Of a DNA stretch of 64,000 nt, positions 45,055-57,128 are shown piece after piece (within the stretch, counting starts at the first letter, position 1; every line of letters starts with the position of its first letter). The notes beneath the pieces are model-generated. The model saw only the letters and a list, made by a program, of their open reading frames with translations. It searched no databases and was not told the DNA's origin. The position numbers and the translations under genes were made by a program. Origin of the DNA: Cycas panzhihuaensis (Eukaryota > Cycadophyta); assembly GCA_023213395.1 (NCBI GenBank), contig CM041465.1:199895741-199959740 (forward strand). Reading direction: 5' to 3'.

Positions 45055-46230
45055 TTTAAAGTATGGTTTTAGTTTGCTACTATTTACCCAAGTTGGTAGC
45101 AATGGCCCATCAATTTCTCATAGCTGCACTGATCCGTTGGTGAAAATTCTTTCTGTGATGTAAGGTCCCAACCACTACATCTTGAGTTTGTCAAGGTGCG
45201 TTTTGAATTTGTTGTCATAGGATAACACTTGTTCTCCTTCCTTGAATTGTAGCATTCACAAATGTCGATCATGCCATGCCTTTTGTCATTTTTTCTCTAT
45301 ATTTTGTAACCACTTTGCCATGTGTCTTTTTCCCTCTAGTTGTATAAGTTCTTCCAATCATTATCGTAGGGATTGGAAATCATCTAAGTGACATTGCATA
45401 ATAATTCTCAAGCTTGGTATCTTGAATTCAATTGAAAGAATAGCTTTTGTTCCATGCACTAACTGGAATGGAGTTTGTCCAATCTATCTTTTGTAAGTCG
45501 TTCTGAATGCCCATAATACCGATGGTAGTTTCTCTGCCTAGTCAGATCATCCCACATCGCATATCTTCCATAAACAATTCTCAATAATCTTGTTGGAACT
45601 TTCTGCTTGCTCATTCGCTCGTAGGTAATATGGTGTTGATTTTCAATGGCTGATCATGAAAGTAGATGTCAACACTTCTATGGTCTGGTTTAGAAAATGG
45701 GCACCTTGGTCATTGATGATTTCTAGAAGGCACCCAAATCATGTGATGATCACTTCATACAAGAATTTGGCTGTACTCTCTGAATTTGTTGTCTTTAATA
45801 CTCTCTCTTCCACCTGTTTCGTCATATAGTCTATTGCGACTAGAAAATATTGGGCTTTAGATCTCCGAGCAGCTGGTTTGATTGGTCCCACAAAGTTGAG
45901 TCCCCATTTCTCAAATGGTGCTAATGGTAAAATTGGGTGTAATGGTTGGAAATCTTGCCAATTAGGTTTTCTGGCCCATTGGTAATAGTCACATGCTTGT
46001 ATCTATTTCTTTACATCCTTGAACATCATCGGCCACCAGAATCTGGACATCAAGATCTTTCTCCATGTTGCCAGCTTCCCCACGTGTCCTCCTGCTACAC
46101 CCTTGTGTGCTTGGCTCATGATTTGACTGATCTCATGAGGTCAAACACATCGTCGTAACACATCATCAAGTCCTAGTTTGTACAATTCTCCAGTGATCAA
46201 TTGGTATGGTGCAGCTTTTCTAATAAAATT
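45055..46230 (-). pseudogene. Integrase
   Basis: Minus strand: H2C2 region QAHKGVAGGHVGKL then ACDYYQWA, where the last Cys of the finger reads Tyr (about 45970-46125); core WGLNFVGPI (about 45895), VAIDYMTKQVE, IINDQGAHFLNQ (about 45710) and a NKIIENCLW stretch with the catalytic Glu (about 45580); FRTTYKR.IGQTPFQLVHG (about 45480); C-terminal GPYITERIFTNGSVQL (about 45130). Stops at about 45640, 45550, 45535 and 45350, mostly at expected Gln or Trp positions. Confidence 0.85.
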
Positions 46231-47740
46231 CTGCCGTTCTGTATGATCCAAGTCTGGTGCTACTTCTCCAGTCACCAAATATTCTGGTATCCCTTCATAC
46301 CAGTCTGTTGGGATTGCTTCCACGTTGAACAATACCATATCTAGAAAATCATTTGGTATTCCTATAGCTCTTTCTCCATTTAGAATCCTTGATAATTGGT
46401 CTAGAATAATATGAGCTTTCCCCAGTTTTACAATAATTTTGAAAGAAAACTCTTGAAATAATATCAGCCACCTGCTGATTCGACCCCTTATTATTGGCTT
46501 GTTTACAAGGTACATGAGCGCTTAATGATCTACAAAAAATATGAATGGATTTGCTAGTAAATAATGTCAAAATTTTTGTAATGCGTACACCATTTTGAGT
46601 GCTTCTCTTTCTGTCGTAGTATAGTTCTGCTCAGACTTTGTAAGTTTCTGACTTGTAAAATACACTGGATAATCTATCTTATCATCACTTGATTGAGCTA
46701 ATACACATACAATAGCGTATAGTGAAGCGTCCATATACACATGGAAAGTTTTCATCTAATTAGGAAATTGTAAAATAGGTGTTGATACAATGGCTTTCCT
46801 TAGAGTTTCAAATGCATTCTGCTGGTCGTCTGTCTATTCCCATTCAATGTTTTTCTTCAATAGTTCCTTCAAGGGTCCTGATATGTATGTATATCCTCTG
46901 ATAAATTTTCTGTAATATCCAGTTAATACCAAAAAACCTTTCAACTACTTCCTCGTAAGTAGTATCAGAAAATGTAAAATTACAGAAACCTTGGCTAGAT
47001 CTGTTAGCAATCCTTCTTTGCTAACGATATGCCCCAATAAACTCCCAAAGGGTACCAAGAAGGTGATTTTTTCTGGGTTTAGACACAACTTACTATCACG
47101 ACATGTTTGTAGCATTTCTTTCAAATTTTCCATATGATTTTTCATTAGCCCATATAAGGTCTAATCATCCAAAAATATCGCCACTTTGTCTCTAATCATT
47201 TTCTGAAATATGTTGATTACTATTCTCTGGAATGTGGCTAGAGCATTTGTCAATCCAAACGGCATCACTTTGTAGGTGTATGTCCCCCATTCGGTAACGA
47301 ATGTGGTTTTGTCTTGGTCTTCCAGAGTAATTTATACTTGGTTGTATCCGCTGAATCCATCAGTGAAAGTATACACCTCATTTCCTTCCACGGTTTCTAG
47401 AACATCTTCTGTGAAGGGCAATGGAAAGGGGTCCTTTTTTGTTACTATATTCAATTGTCTGTAGTCCACACAGACACGTATTTTCCCATTCTTCTTTGGA
47501 ACTACTACCACAGGGCTTACCCAATCACTGTAATCAATCTCATAAATATACCTAGCTTCCAACATCTTATCCAATTCCATTTTCACCTTTTCTTTGTATT
47601 TAGGATTCATTCTATATAGACTTTGCTTTACTGGTTTTGCTCCTTCTATTAGATCGATGTGATGCATCCCAATTTCGGTGGGAATCCCTTTCAAATCCTT
47701 ATATGACCATGTGAATACATCACGATACTCTTCAAACAAT
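46231..47740 (-). pseudogene. Reverse transcriptase and RNase H
   Basis: A long open part (47739-47332) starts with the family motif EEYRDVFTWSYKDLKGIP and includes SDWVSPVVVVPKKNGKIRVCVDYRQLN (RT blocks 1-2) and DGFSGYNQV, with ETVEGNEVYTFT before it. It continues YKVMPFGLTNA (about 47265), a catalytic region reading AIFLDD followed by TAG (about 47175), FGSLLGHIVSKEG (about 47030) and the RNase H VYMDASLYAIVCVLAQ (46740), YFTSQKLTKSEQNYTTTEREAL (46660-46590) and ILDQLSRI (about 46390). Three or four stops interrupt it. Catalytic residues are largely preserved. Confidence 0.9.
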
Positions 47741-47756
47741 TGCTGAGCTTTTGTTA

Positions 47757-48710
47757 TTATCTGATTATCACAATTGCTGAGCTTTTGTTATTATCTGATT
47801 TTTTGGGATCTTGTTGACTTCCTATATTAATTTCAGTAATTTTTGCTTTAGTTATTTCAATTTCACATTCATTCCCGAGTTGATAGGTAGGAGTATATTC
47901 TAATTCTCTTTCTCCAATGTTTATTTCTGTATATTTAGCAAAATAGTTTGGACTGTCTTCTTCTTCTAATTCTTCCTTCTCTTTATTTGCTACTCTAGTT
48001 CCCTGTTCTAGGTTTATACTCATTTTTCTAATATTTTTAAGAATTTTATCAACTTTCTTATCTTCTACTGAGTAAGTAAAAGTTTTTATAAAAGATCCCT
48101 TCAAGTTTTCCCAATTGATATCTGAATTTCGTTCTTTCCCTAAGAACCAATCTTTTGCAACTCTTCCTAGGGTATGATAAAAATGATTAGCCCAAGTCCC
48201 TTTTGGTATTCCTAAAAGGATCCACTACTGCTTACAATTCTATATGTGTTCCACAGGATTGTTACTTATATGGAATAGTGGGATAGTTAGCTGATTTGGG
48301 TAATCGAATCGTATTCTAAATGTAGTTAATAAATATTTCCAATTTTGGAGGATAACTTGGTGGGCTAAGTACCAATACCAAGCTATTTCCCTTAGAGTTA
48401 GTATCAAATCCATTTGCCATTGGTTTTTATCCCAGTAATCATTTTCTATCCAATATTCTACATAATGAGTTAAGTGTGTAGTTCCATATAACTAGTCTCC
48501 GTAAAAAGGTCTAACCCGGTTCCTAATATAAGTTTCAAAGTTAAGTTCTTCCGGGATGACTATTTTATTCCCTAGACCTGAGTCTATAGAAGTACTTTTC
48601 ACTAGGTTTCCTTCCATTCCCTTGGGTTTGGTGCCAATTGTTGGAAGGGACCTACTACTGGGTGGGTATACTTCAAAGGAAGAGGAGGAAGGAATATTAC
48701 TTCCTTCTTT
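47757..48710 (-). pseudogene. Gag-like module between protease and RT
   Basis: On the minus strand, from about 48560: IPEELNFETYIRNRVRPFYG, IENDYWDKNQWQMD, then NNPVEHI, PKGTWANHFYHTLGRVAKDWF, NWENLKGSFIKTFTYSVED. The H..TL...A.DWF......W..LK..F pattern is that of a retroelement gag capsid domain, yet it lies after the protease and in front of RT. A tail rich in Glu (48000-47930) leads into EITKAKITEINIGSQQDPKK, the usual segment before RT. Before the module is a Pro-rich stretch over a 15-G run (48724-48738) that has shifted the frame. Alternative: a spacer domain with only chance likeness to gag. Confidence 0.5.
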
Positions 48711-49251
48711 AGGTTATACTAGTGGGGGGGGGGGGGGGTAAGGAATCTACTTTCAGACCCACACCAGAAGCAGATGGGAAATTAGGTATATTACTAGTTA
48801 AAATAAAACTATGAGAAATACTAGGTATACCAGGGGAATTTAGGTCCAGGTTTATGTTAGTTTCTACACTATCTACCAAGTTAGTGTTAGACACCATATA
48901 CTCAAAAGAATTTATGTTATTATCAATATTTATAATTGCATATTTAGATAATAGATTACATCTATGAGAAGGAAAAGGCACCTCATAAGCATCCTCTAGC
49001 CAATAGTCCACGAATTTCATTCCATTCTCATCATCGGAAGAGTTGTAAATGTCTCCGAAGCAGGTTGATTCCTTCTTTTGGCAATCAACTAGTTGAGTAG
49101 GTTTTTCACCAGTATGAAAAAGATGTTCTTCATCCAATGAAGAAGTTATGGCCTCGCTCGTAACTGTTGTACTTGATCCATTGTCAGGTATTACCTCGAT
49201 GGAGTTCCTCCCGAGCATTAGTAGCATAACTTCACTTCCCCAATCTGACAA

Positions 49252-49913
49252 AGTAAAAGTTACATTTTTCCAATTCTGTAAACATTGGGTTTTATATAGC
49301 CATGCCTCCCTAATAAGGCTGGATAGGGTATTCCTCCCTTTTCCATTTCCACGATGGTGAAATCAATTTTCACCACAATTCCTACCACATCTACTCTAAT
49401 ATCTGCTAATTTCCCCACAGGTTGCACCAAAAGTTCATTCGCCAACTTCAATGAGTATGTTGCTGCCTCTAGCTTTGCGCTCCCTAATTTCTGCCATGTG
49501 GAGGTAGGCAGAACATTTATTGCTGCTCCCCCATCAATAATCACCTTCGAGAATTTTTCTCCCAATACTATAATCATCACCATAGGATCCATGTTGAATG
49601 ATGGCATAACTTTTTTTAAACTGTTTGTAAATCCTTGTTGTAATATACCTCCCTTGATCCAATTGATCACTTGGTGTAAGGGGATGGTTAGTTGTAATTG
49701 TCTTACCAAATTCTCCATTAATAACAGCATCCTTAGGATATCTTTTGTGGGCAATCCTTTGAACAATTCCTCAATTTGTACCATTTGAGGATGATTCTCT
49801 GGTTCCTCTAATATCTTTTCTTTTTCCTTCTGCTTATTTTTTCTTACATATAACTTTGTAACTTTTGGTTTTCCTATTGGCAACATAGCTTCTTCCTGAG
49901 CTAGTTCCTCCAC
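49252..49913 (-). pseudogene. Protease and linker of the minus-strand gypsy element
   Basis: A 217-codon open frame on the minus strand. It holds the active-site loop VIIDGGAAINVLP (about 49550-49510; family form D-S/T-G-A), the following WQKLG, and LADIRVDVVGIVVKIDFTIVEM then YPALLGRHGY (family ILLGR.W). The N-terminal half is a basic linker (VRKNKQKEKEK). The Gly in place of Ser/Thr beside the Asp would likely reduce activity. The frame goes on to 48710 as an acidic, Asn/Ser-rich stretch (DNGSSTT, YNSSDDENG) after a stop near 49252. Confidence 0.75.
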
Positions 49914-51821
49914 TACTTGCTTAGCCTGTTGAAATCTATTAATTTCTGTTTATGGGTTTGGATACCCATCTTTCTCCACTTCTGTTTGCTTCCTTTGTAA
50001 TTTTATATTCCTATTCTCAGGTATGATCATCATCAAATTAGTGGCTTTTACTTTTCCTTTATAATCTTCCATTTTATGCTCACTCGGTCTGCAATTGTTG
50101 CACACAAATGATTTCTGCTCATACTCTTGTTTAGTTGGACATTCTAATTTCTAATGTCCAAACTGTAAACATATTAAACATCTCCCCATTGGCTGTCTCT
50201 TTTTGGATGACTATGGTGTACTTCTTGTCGTATATACATCCTGGGGTGGGTTGCCTCCTCTTCCCCTACCTCGTCCTCGATATGTACTTCCTCATGGATT
50301 AAAGAAGCAACCTTTAGTTGTATGGTTATCCACATCACATATGTGACACCAATTCTCTGATTGGTATGACACATTATTTTTGGGATTAATGGCACATTCT
50401 TTTATCATATGCAAACTTTCTTTGCAAATATGACACCATTTTTCCACTTGATCCTTCTTTTTCTTTATTGTTTCTTCTTCCCTATTATTTCTCATTTTTA
50501 GCCTTGTTACCTCTTTTCTTAAGGCTTCAACTTCAGACTCCTCTTCTAATACTCCTACTTGACAGAAGGGTCGATTATGTTGACTCTATTTTATTTCCCT
50601 AATTTCTTCCTGCAACCTCAATAGGAGAGGGTCATGTCCTCCGGTTTGGGTATCCATCTCCATTTCGAAGTCTAATACCAAATCCTAAGCATTCTTAAAA
50701 GAATTCAATGGGTGTGCTTGCATCATAGACCTTAGTTTCTCATTTAGTCCTTTGATGAAATAATTCTTCATATTGTGGTCTGTCACTGTTTCGTTTATCA
50801 TGCTTATCGCAATAATTTTCATTCTACTGATATAGGTCAGTATTGATTCACCAGGTCTTTGCTTTATCTCCCTCAAAGCAATTTCCATCACCTCATTGCT
50901 TCGAAATTTCTAAAATCTTTCCTCAAAAGATTTCTTGATCTTAGCCCATAATTCATTCTTGTTTCTTTCTTTGTACCATGCTAATGGTACTCCCCTTAAT
51001 GTACATGTAAATCTCTCTTTGATCTCATCTTCATCTGTGATCTTCTTCACATCAATCAAATTCTGAAATAGATATGCATGCTCGGCTGCATCTGAAGTGT
51101 CATTGAAGATCAGCTTCCCAAAATCTCAGTAGTCATCCATCCTTGGCGACTGTACTAGCGTTCCACTTACTGGAGATTTCCCGCTTTGGTTCTCCTCCAA
51201 AGATTCTGTCTCTTCTTCTTCACCCTTCCCTTCTGGGGGTGTATTTGGAATACTTCCAGCGATATTATCTTTTCCAAATAATGGATTTTGAAAAGGTGTT
51301 TTCAGGTGTATAAGTTTCGACACACCTGGCACTTGTATTGTTACAAATAATTGATCAGACTCTTTGTCTATCAAATCCTTAAAAAGCTGTCTTGTCAATT
51401 TGTTTTTCCAATATGCTGAGGGACCTTCCTCTACCCTCTTTTCATTATCACTTAGGTCCTTCGAGGTGTGCTCTCCTGATATATTCTCTTCTTCCCTTAG
51501 GGTATCCTTATGTTCCTTACTTATTTTTGGCTTTTGTTCCCATTCTGGGTTAAACAAATCATCCTTAATTGGGGCTGGTGTTAATACCATTCATTCGCCA
51601 TTATTCTCCTCATTCTCCTCCTGAGGTGTCTGGGCTCCGTTTGCCTTAGATTCTTCAACGGACTGTCCTCCTGTCTCGTTGTTTTGTGAACTTAATCTCC
51701 TCGCCCTCCTTAATTTTGACTCCTTAGCCCAACGTAATGCTCTTTGTCTATTGGTTTCTTTCCCCTTTGTTGAAATATCCTTTTGAGGCTCCTCTGTCCT
51801 TGAAGGCCTTTTTGGTGGCAT
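49914..51821 (-). pseudogene. Gag with four CCHC-type zinc knuckles
   Basis: Start ATG at 51821 (MPPKRPSRTEE). After a charged N-terminus, a TGA at 51593-51591 immediately precedes ATG 51590 in the same frame, so gag may be cut in two there. The capsid domain spans about 51110-50700 (LFQNLIDVKKITDEDEIKE, GVPLAWYKERNKNELW, IKQRPGESILTYISRMKII). A coiled segment with KMRNNREEETIKKKKDQVEKW precedes knuckles WCHICKESLHMIKEC and WCHICDVDNHTTKGC (50500-50310). After an RGRGRG linker come RCLICLQFGH.KLEC (about 50185-50140) and VCNNCRPSEHKMEDY, whose last Cys is Tyr. Few stops, so relatively young. Confidence 0.85.
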
Positions 51822-51961
51822 TAGAAGGTCCCCTGGCTATTGAGGGCTTAGTTACAGTGTGCCATCATGATGATAGCCAGGGTCCTCTGTCCTTTACACA
51901 TTCCTCTTTTTGAGACTCCTGGGCCCTATCCCTCCTCAATGGACGTAGGCAACAGAACCAA

Positions 51962-52789
51962 TGTTGACTTTTGGGGGTTATCTTATTACACTTATGAGAT
52001 AAGCACACTTGTCAATTCCACAGATTATAGTTTAGTCAAGGATATAGTCAACATGTCATCATAGAAAGTACACATACTCCTTTTTCACTTCATACCACAT
52101 AACATAATCATGCAATAATATAGAATTCAGTACACATTCAGCCATATAACATATACAATATCAATTCCACATAACTCTTCTTTCTATTAAGTAATAAGTT
52201 TGATTACACAGAGGGCTAGAATGCATTCCCGTGCATTCCAGCAGTATACACAGTTCTGTTACATGCATACCTAGATGGTACTTATCAATATACATGACTC
52301 CAATTAGCTGTCATACATACTGGCATCCGCACCATTGCACACCCTGAATATTCGGCTCTCACCCTAACTGAATGGTCCTTGCATGCTTCCTTAAATGTGC
52401 CTCTTCATACCTTTTGGCTGAAGGGTTATGACTGCCTGTCATAATTATACCCCTTCAGTCAAGCATACTTTTTCTTTAATCATTAGTTATACCTTTAACT
52501 AATGTCTTAATCATGTCCGTATGTCCGTACGTACGTCTGGCAGCTCCCTAGGCTTCCATTGGTCCCGTACTGTCATGCGTACTGCTTCCATCTAGTTCCA
52601 TTTTGCTGCTGGTACGTATCTGTGTTGCATACTCATTCCAAGTATGCACCTGTCATACGTACCCAGAATGTTGGTTTTTCCACTATTTCACCTCGTGCGT
52701 ACCTCTGTATGGTCTGTACCTACACATCTAGGGTTATCCAGCCTACCTCTGGTCTTCTAACAGCCATATGATCAATTTATGCCCCAACA
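51962..52789 (-). repeat. 5' LTR, 828 bp
   Basis: Same length as the 3' LTR; differs by scattered substitutions, mostly C/T and G/A by eye. Confidence 0.92.
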
Positions 52790-52794
52790 TTGAC

Positions 52795-53830
52795 TCTATT
52801 TGGTCCATCATAGATATTTGCACTAAATGTACTCATTTTTTGTCAGTACATATCTCATATAAGGTTATCTTCCTCATTGATACATACATTCAATTTAATT
52901 TTTACCTCTGCAGGTTTCCCTTAATAATTGTATATGATCAAGATCTAAAATTTATTAGTTTATTCTGGTAATAGTTTTTTCGTACCTCAGGTGCCTCATT
53001 TAATATGAGCTCAACTTATCATTCTCAAATTGATGGGCAACTCAAGGTCCTTAATAAAACTCTAGAAATATACCCACATTGCTTTGCCTCAAAATATTAA
53101 AGCAAATGGTCCTCTTAGTTTGTGCTTACTAATTATTGGTATAATTCCTCATATCACTCTACCATTAGCATGTTCCTATTTATGGCTCTCTATGGGTATG
53201 TCCCACCTTCTTACCACACCTTTGCAAACAACCTCTACATAATGACTATCTAATAAAAATTAAAAGAGATGGACCAAATCTTACATACCCTTAAGCAAAA
53301 CCTAGCTTTTGTTCAAAATCAAATAAAATAACTAACTAACTAACCACCCCTATTTGGATCATGAATTTGCAATAGGTGATATGGTGTTTCTTTGAGTTGA
53401 ATCATATAAGCAACATTCCCTCTATATGAATAAAAATCACAAGCTTAACCATTACTACTATGACCTATTTAAAGTCCTTCAAAGGATTAGTTAAGTTGTC
53501 TACACACTTGAGCTCCTACCTGACACCAAAATCCATAATATTTTTTATGTCTCTTACTTAAAAAGGTATCTTAGTAGAGTTACCTAAACTACTCTCCTTA
53601 TTCTTAATGAATAACAAGTCCTTATAGTCTCTCTGGTTTGTATCTTGGATATAAGACAGTTGTCTCTTTATAATTGAGTCATCTCTGAGTATTTCGTATA
53701 TTGGGCTAGATGTGATCTAAAGAGGCAACATGGGAATTAATAGAGTTTATGAATCAACATATGCATCTCCTTTACTTCATGGACTCAACATATTAAGGAA
53801 GGGGACCTATTACATAATTGTTTGTGAACC
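52795..53830 (+). pseudogene. Chromovirus integrase and chromodomain (3' part of the split element)
   Basis: It continues 42185: DSIWSIIDICTKCTHFLSV (52797-52850; family WVIVDRLTKSAHFLPV), DTYIQ, IIVYDQDLKFISLFW (about 52925-52970; family SD+..+F.S.FW), a FNMSSTYHSQIDGQLKVLNKTLE stretch (53000-53070), and a Y..PSYHTF.. block. At about 53640-53710 a degraded chromodomain is readable (ILDIRQLSLYN, VISEYFVYWA, RGNMG). The chromodomain places the element in the chromovirus branch, separate from the two Tat-like families here. A polypurine-like aaggaagggg (53795-53804) and a possible LTR start tgtttgtgaa (about 53820) follow. Confidence 0.75.
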
Positions 53831-54959
53831 ATAGAGCTTGATCATCAACATGTGATCCAATAGCTAGATCATCAGTGCTAGCCATTAACTTTTGTATGAA
53901 TCCATTTTGTCTTGTTAATAGGATTGCAAGAAACTCCTCACCAATAAGATTTTATGTAAATTGACCATGATTACCCATCTAAAGCCTCAAAAATTTACAT
54001 AGTTCATTATATTAAAATAACATCAAGATATCATATTATTGTATGTTTTGGTGCCTATTTGGTGTTCACTTTTTTGTTTATTTCTATTTTAGATTACATG
54101 TTTTGAATGATCTAAATAATTATCTTATGATCTTTGATCTTCTAAATTTATTGTTACATAAAGAATACTTGGGAAGATGTGCTCCATGCTTTCTTCATTT
54201 AGTTCAAGCCTTTTATTTTAAAGTGATAATCTCATAGTCTGTGGTTCATTTATATGAGCACCCCTCACCTATTTTCCACTACTTTAGTGTCTTAGTATAT
54301 TGATCTTCAAATATAACTTGGCTTTTTGGGTTTGTTTCTTACATGTGATGATTTTCTCATCACCTTAGAGGTTTACCTCTTTTGGATTTATATTCTATAA
54401 TCCTATTGTATTTATCACCTACCAAAGAACCCTCAATGGTAGGCCAACTTCTAATTGAGTGGTCCACAAATTCCTTTTAAGCTTAAGGTCCCTATCAACT
54501 AAAAGATCCCTATCAAACTTAAGATCTTTATTAAACTTATGGACTAAATTAGACTAAGGGGATAACCCATATAACTCATAGATATAATTCTAAGATGGAG
54601 GGGACTCCACCTATTCATATGAGCTAGACCTAATTTATTTAAACATTATTGACTCTCCTTCTTATGTCATTAGGGTTGCTTAGCCTAATGGTACTTTGCT
54701 TGATCTAAGGTCTTCAACTTAAGATTTTTCATTTAGTTAATTCCATTTAGAGGAGGAAGTATCTAACTTATCCCAAATCCCTAAGATTTCCTAGGATATT
54801 GTGTCATCCCTCAGAGCCTAATTTGAATAATTTACTTTGGAGATAACTCCTAATTAATCCCATGGTAAGTTTATAATAACTATTGACCTAATCCCACTTA
54901 TTACCTAATCCTAGAAATAAGCAACCTCTTAACAACATACTACTTTACAACCAACTACT
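53831..54959 (+). other. Possible chromovirus 3' LTR and unassigned flank
   Basis: Located right after a polypurine-like tract, AT-rich, no coding relic. The short plus frame at 54043-54237 has no family likeness. With no second LTR in the window its end cannot be placed. Confidence 0.35.
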
Positions 54960-56200
54960 ATATTATCACTCTTACCTATCCAAGCCCCACTAATAGAAGG
55001 CCTATCTATGGTACCTACTTTAATGGTAGGTCTTCCACCAATCCAATCATTTTCTCATTCCATTCCACCTATCCCTCCATCAAGTGGCATACACATATCT
55101 ATTTTATAGCCAATAATTACATGGTCTACCCTTGTCATTCTACCAATTCCACCTTGTCCTATACCATGCTATTTGGCCTAAACAACAAGACCTTAGGGGA
55201 TAACTTATCCTCTTCCATGTCTTATTTGACCTATTCAACCAACTTTTATTCTACCTAGGCATGTTACTCAATAGTGGGGGTAAGATAGGCCTTACCCTCA
55301 ACCTACTTTTGGTGTCAATCCTCTCCACCCATATGGGGTTGCCCCTTTAATTGAAGGCTTATATAGGTAAAACCCTATTCTACATCCCTCGTCTTATCTT
55401 GTTCCATGTCACATACATCTAATCCATATGCTCAAATAAAAACTTCTTATCAAGTTGGGGGCATCCCCCAACCTATTCTATTTTATTAAACTTACTAATA
55501 GGAGTAAACCCCCTATGGTTCAATCCAAACACAACACTCATATGTGCCTTATACTACCTTTCTACCCATGGATCCTTTAACTCAACTTGGTACATATCCC
55601 TTTGTTTACTATTGCACAAGTCATTTATCCATAAAGGCACTTTGAATATACTTACCACCCCATCCACTAGAAGTACCTAAGTCTAAAGGCCCATCATCTT
55701 CGGATCTAGGGGACCATGTCAAGGCATTTTCCATGGAGTGCATAGATTATTAGCCATACAATCATATCTTAATAAAATTACTCCCTAAATCCCTTTAGGG
55801 TGATGCCCTTAAATGGCTTTATTGCTTACTCATTCATTCTATATTTTAATTTTAGTAATTGATGGATACGTTTAAAAACTATTTTGATATATCTTATCCT
55901 TTTGATAGTGGGGCTAAAGCCTTGCTCTCCCTTAGACAAGACTAGGATGAACTTAATAGAGACTTTGTCCATTATTTCCATGATTTATTACATTGATTAA
56001 AGGCCATTTAACCTAAAATCTTGAATACATACATATTTATGAATGCTCTTTACCTTAAGGTCCATATAAGAATACTCAAAATAGGTGCAATCATATGTGA
56101 GTTTATAATTACTAAATGACTTGACTTAGAATCCATCAAGATCTAAGTAGCACTTAAGAGACTAAGTAAACTAACCCCACAATATGAGTCACTCCTAGCA
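54960..56200 (+). pseudogene. Gag relic related to the Tat-like family
   Basis: A Pro-rich N-terminal part (54960-55600) is followed by the gag core: HVKAFSMECIDY (55720), SL.GDALKWLYCL (55795), DTFKNYFDISYPFDSG (55860-55915), LLSLRQD.DELNRDFVHYFHDLLH (55925-55990). The same layout is seen at 60930-61230 of copy 2 (AFTLTCIDF, SLQGDALKLFY, DSFINYF, DFVMRFQD), but the sequences are clearly different, so this is a sister family or an old copy. Stops are mostly at Gln positions. No protease or RT follows. Confidence 0.65.
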
Positions 56201-57128
56201 CCATGGGATCCAAAGCCTTAACCATAGGTTTTGAGGCCATTAGTCAGTATCCCTGATATGACAATAGATTCTCTTACCTCTACTATTTGCTTATTTGACT
56301 GAGTAGTGTAAGATATTAAATTATAACTAGCTTAGAGCCAATAAGAACCTATTCTCATAGGGGCCATAACTAGTTCACTAAGTAATATAGACTCCCCCTT
56401 AGGGTAAGGGAAGTGAACCTATCCCTCCTCTAAAAGAAAGTACTATTTTTCCTTCAAAAAGAGGTGGTGTTCATTTCATCATTATTATACTCATGGTAAT
56501 GCTCTCTACTGGTCTCAATATCTTGAGTTTTCACCCCTATAACATCCTCTAACACAAACTACATCGAAACCCAACTTGGATTAAATGGTCTATAAGGATC
56601 TTTTCCTTGAGAATAAGGCCCAAAATCCTCGAGTTTAACTACAAGCCCAACAAGGAAGGGGAAGACTCCAACCTCAAAGATAACCACCACCCAACTTGTC
56701 TTAAAACTAACTTCAAAAAATTCTTAACTAGAATAAAAACTCTCTTAACCCATAGATGAAGAGTCCACGAAAGTCGCCCAATGCTATAACACCAAGGGCA
56801 AGAAATGTTAAAACATCTATTGACCCTTTCATTACTCGTAATTTGTATATATTTATAATTATATATATAGGCATGGCCCTCCATTATAAATTTAATTATA
56901 ATGTAAAGTTTGGTCAAGTTTGCCTCCCTTATCGATACGTCGACTGATAATTTTATTATATTTTTAAGGTGGCTTGCTTATAAATTAAGCCTATACCTTA
57001 TGATTTGTATATTAGTGAATATTACAAGTAGAATCTCTATCAAAATAGAGACACATATTGTAACCGATTTACCTGTATCAAACTTGCATTGTATATTTAA
57101 CTTTGTATTTGATATTTGATCTACTTTC
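56201..57128. other. No gene seen; probable remains of the same gypsy group
   Basis: Minus and plus frames at 56639-57119 have no family likeness. AT-rich. Confidence 0.35.

Larger units (their letters stand above)
42186..52789 (-). mobile_element. Ty3/gypsy element, minus strand, 10.6 kb, complete ends
   Basis: LTRs of 828 bp each (42186-43013, 51962-52789), TG...CA ends, TSD ttgac. Order on the minus strand: gag with four CCHC-like knuckles, protease, a gag-like spacer, RT, RNase H, integrase, then a 3' region with a tandem repeat and an extra ORF. The pre-RT motif EEYRDVFTWSYKDLKGIP places it with the Athila/Tat group of non-chromovirus plant elements. Fewer stops than its neighbours. Next to the 5' LTR the element strand reads TTGGTTCTGTTGCC, a possible decayed PBS of the TTGGCGCCGTTGCC type. 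Confidence 0.92.

Noticed and set aside
44800-45163. Phe-rich plus-strand frames resembling membrane proteins
   Set aside because: They arise from T-runs on the strand opposite the end of integrase; no family likeness.
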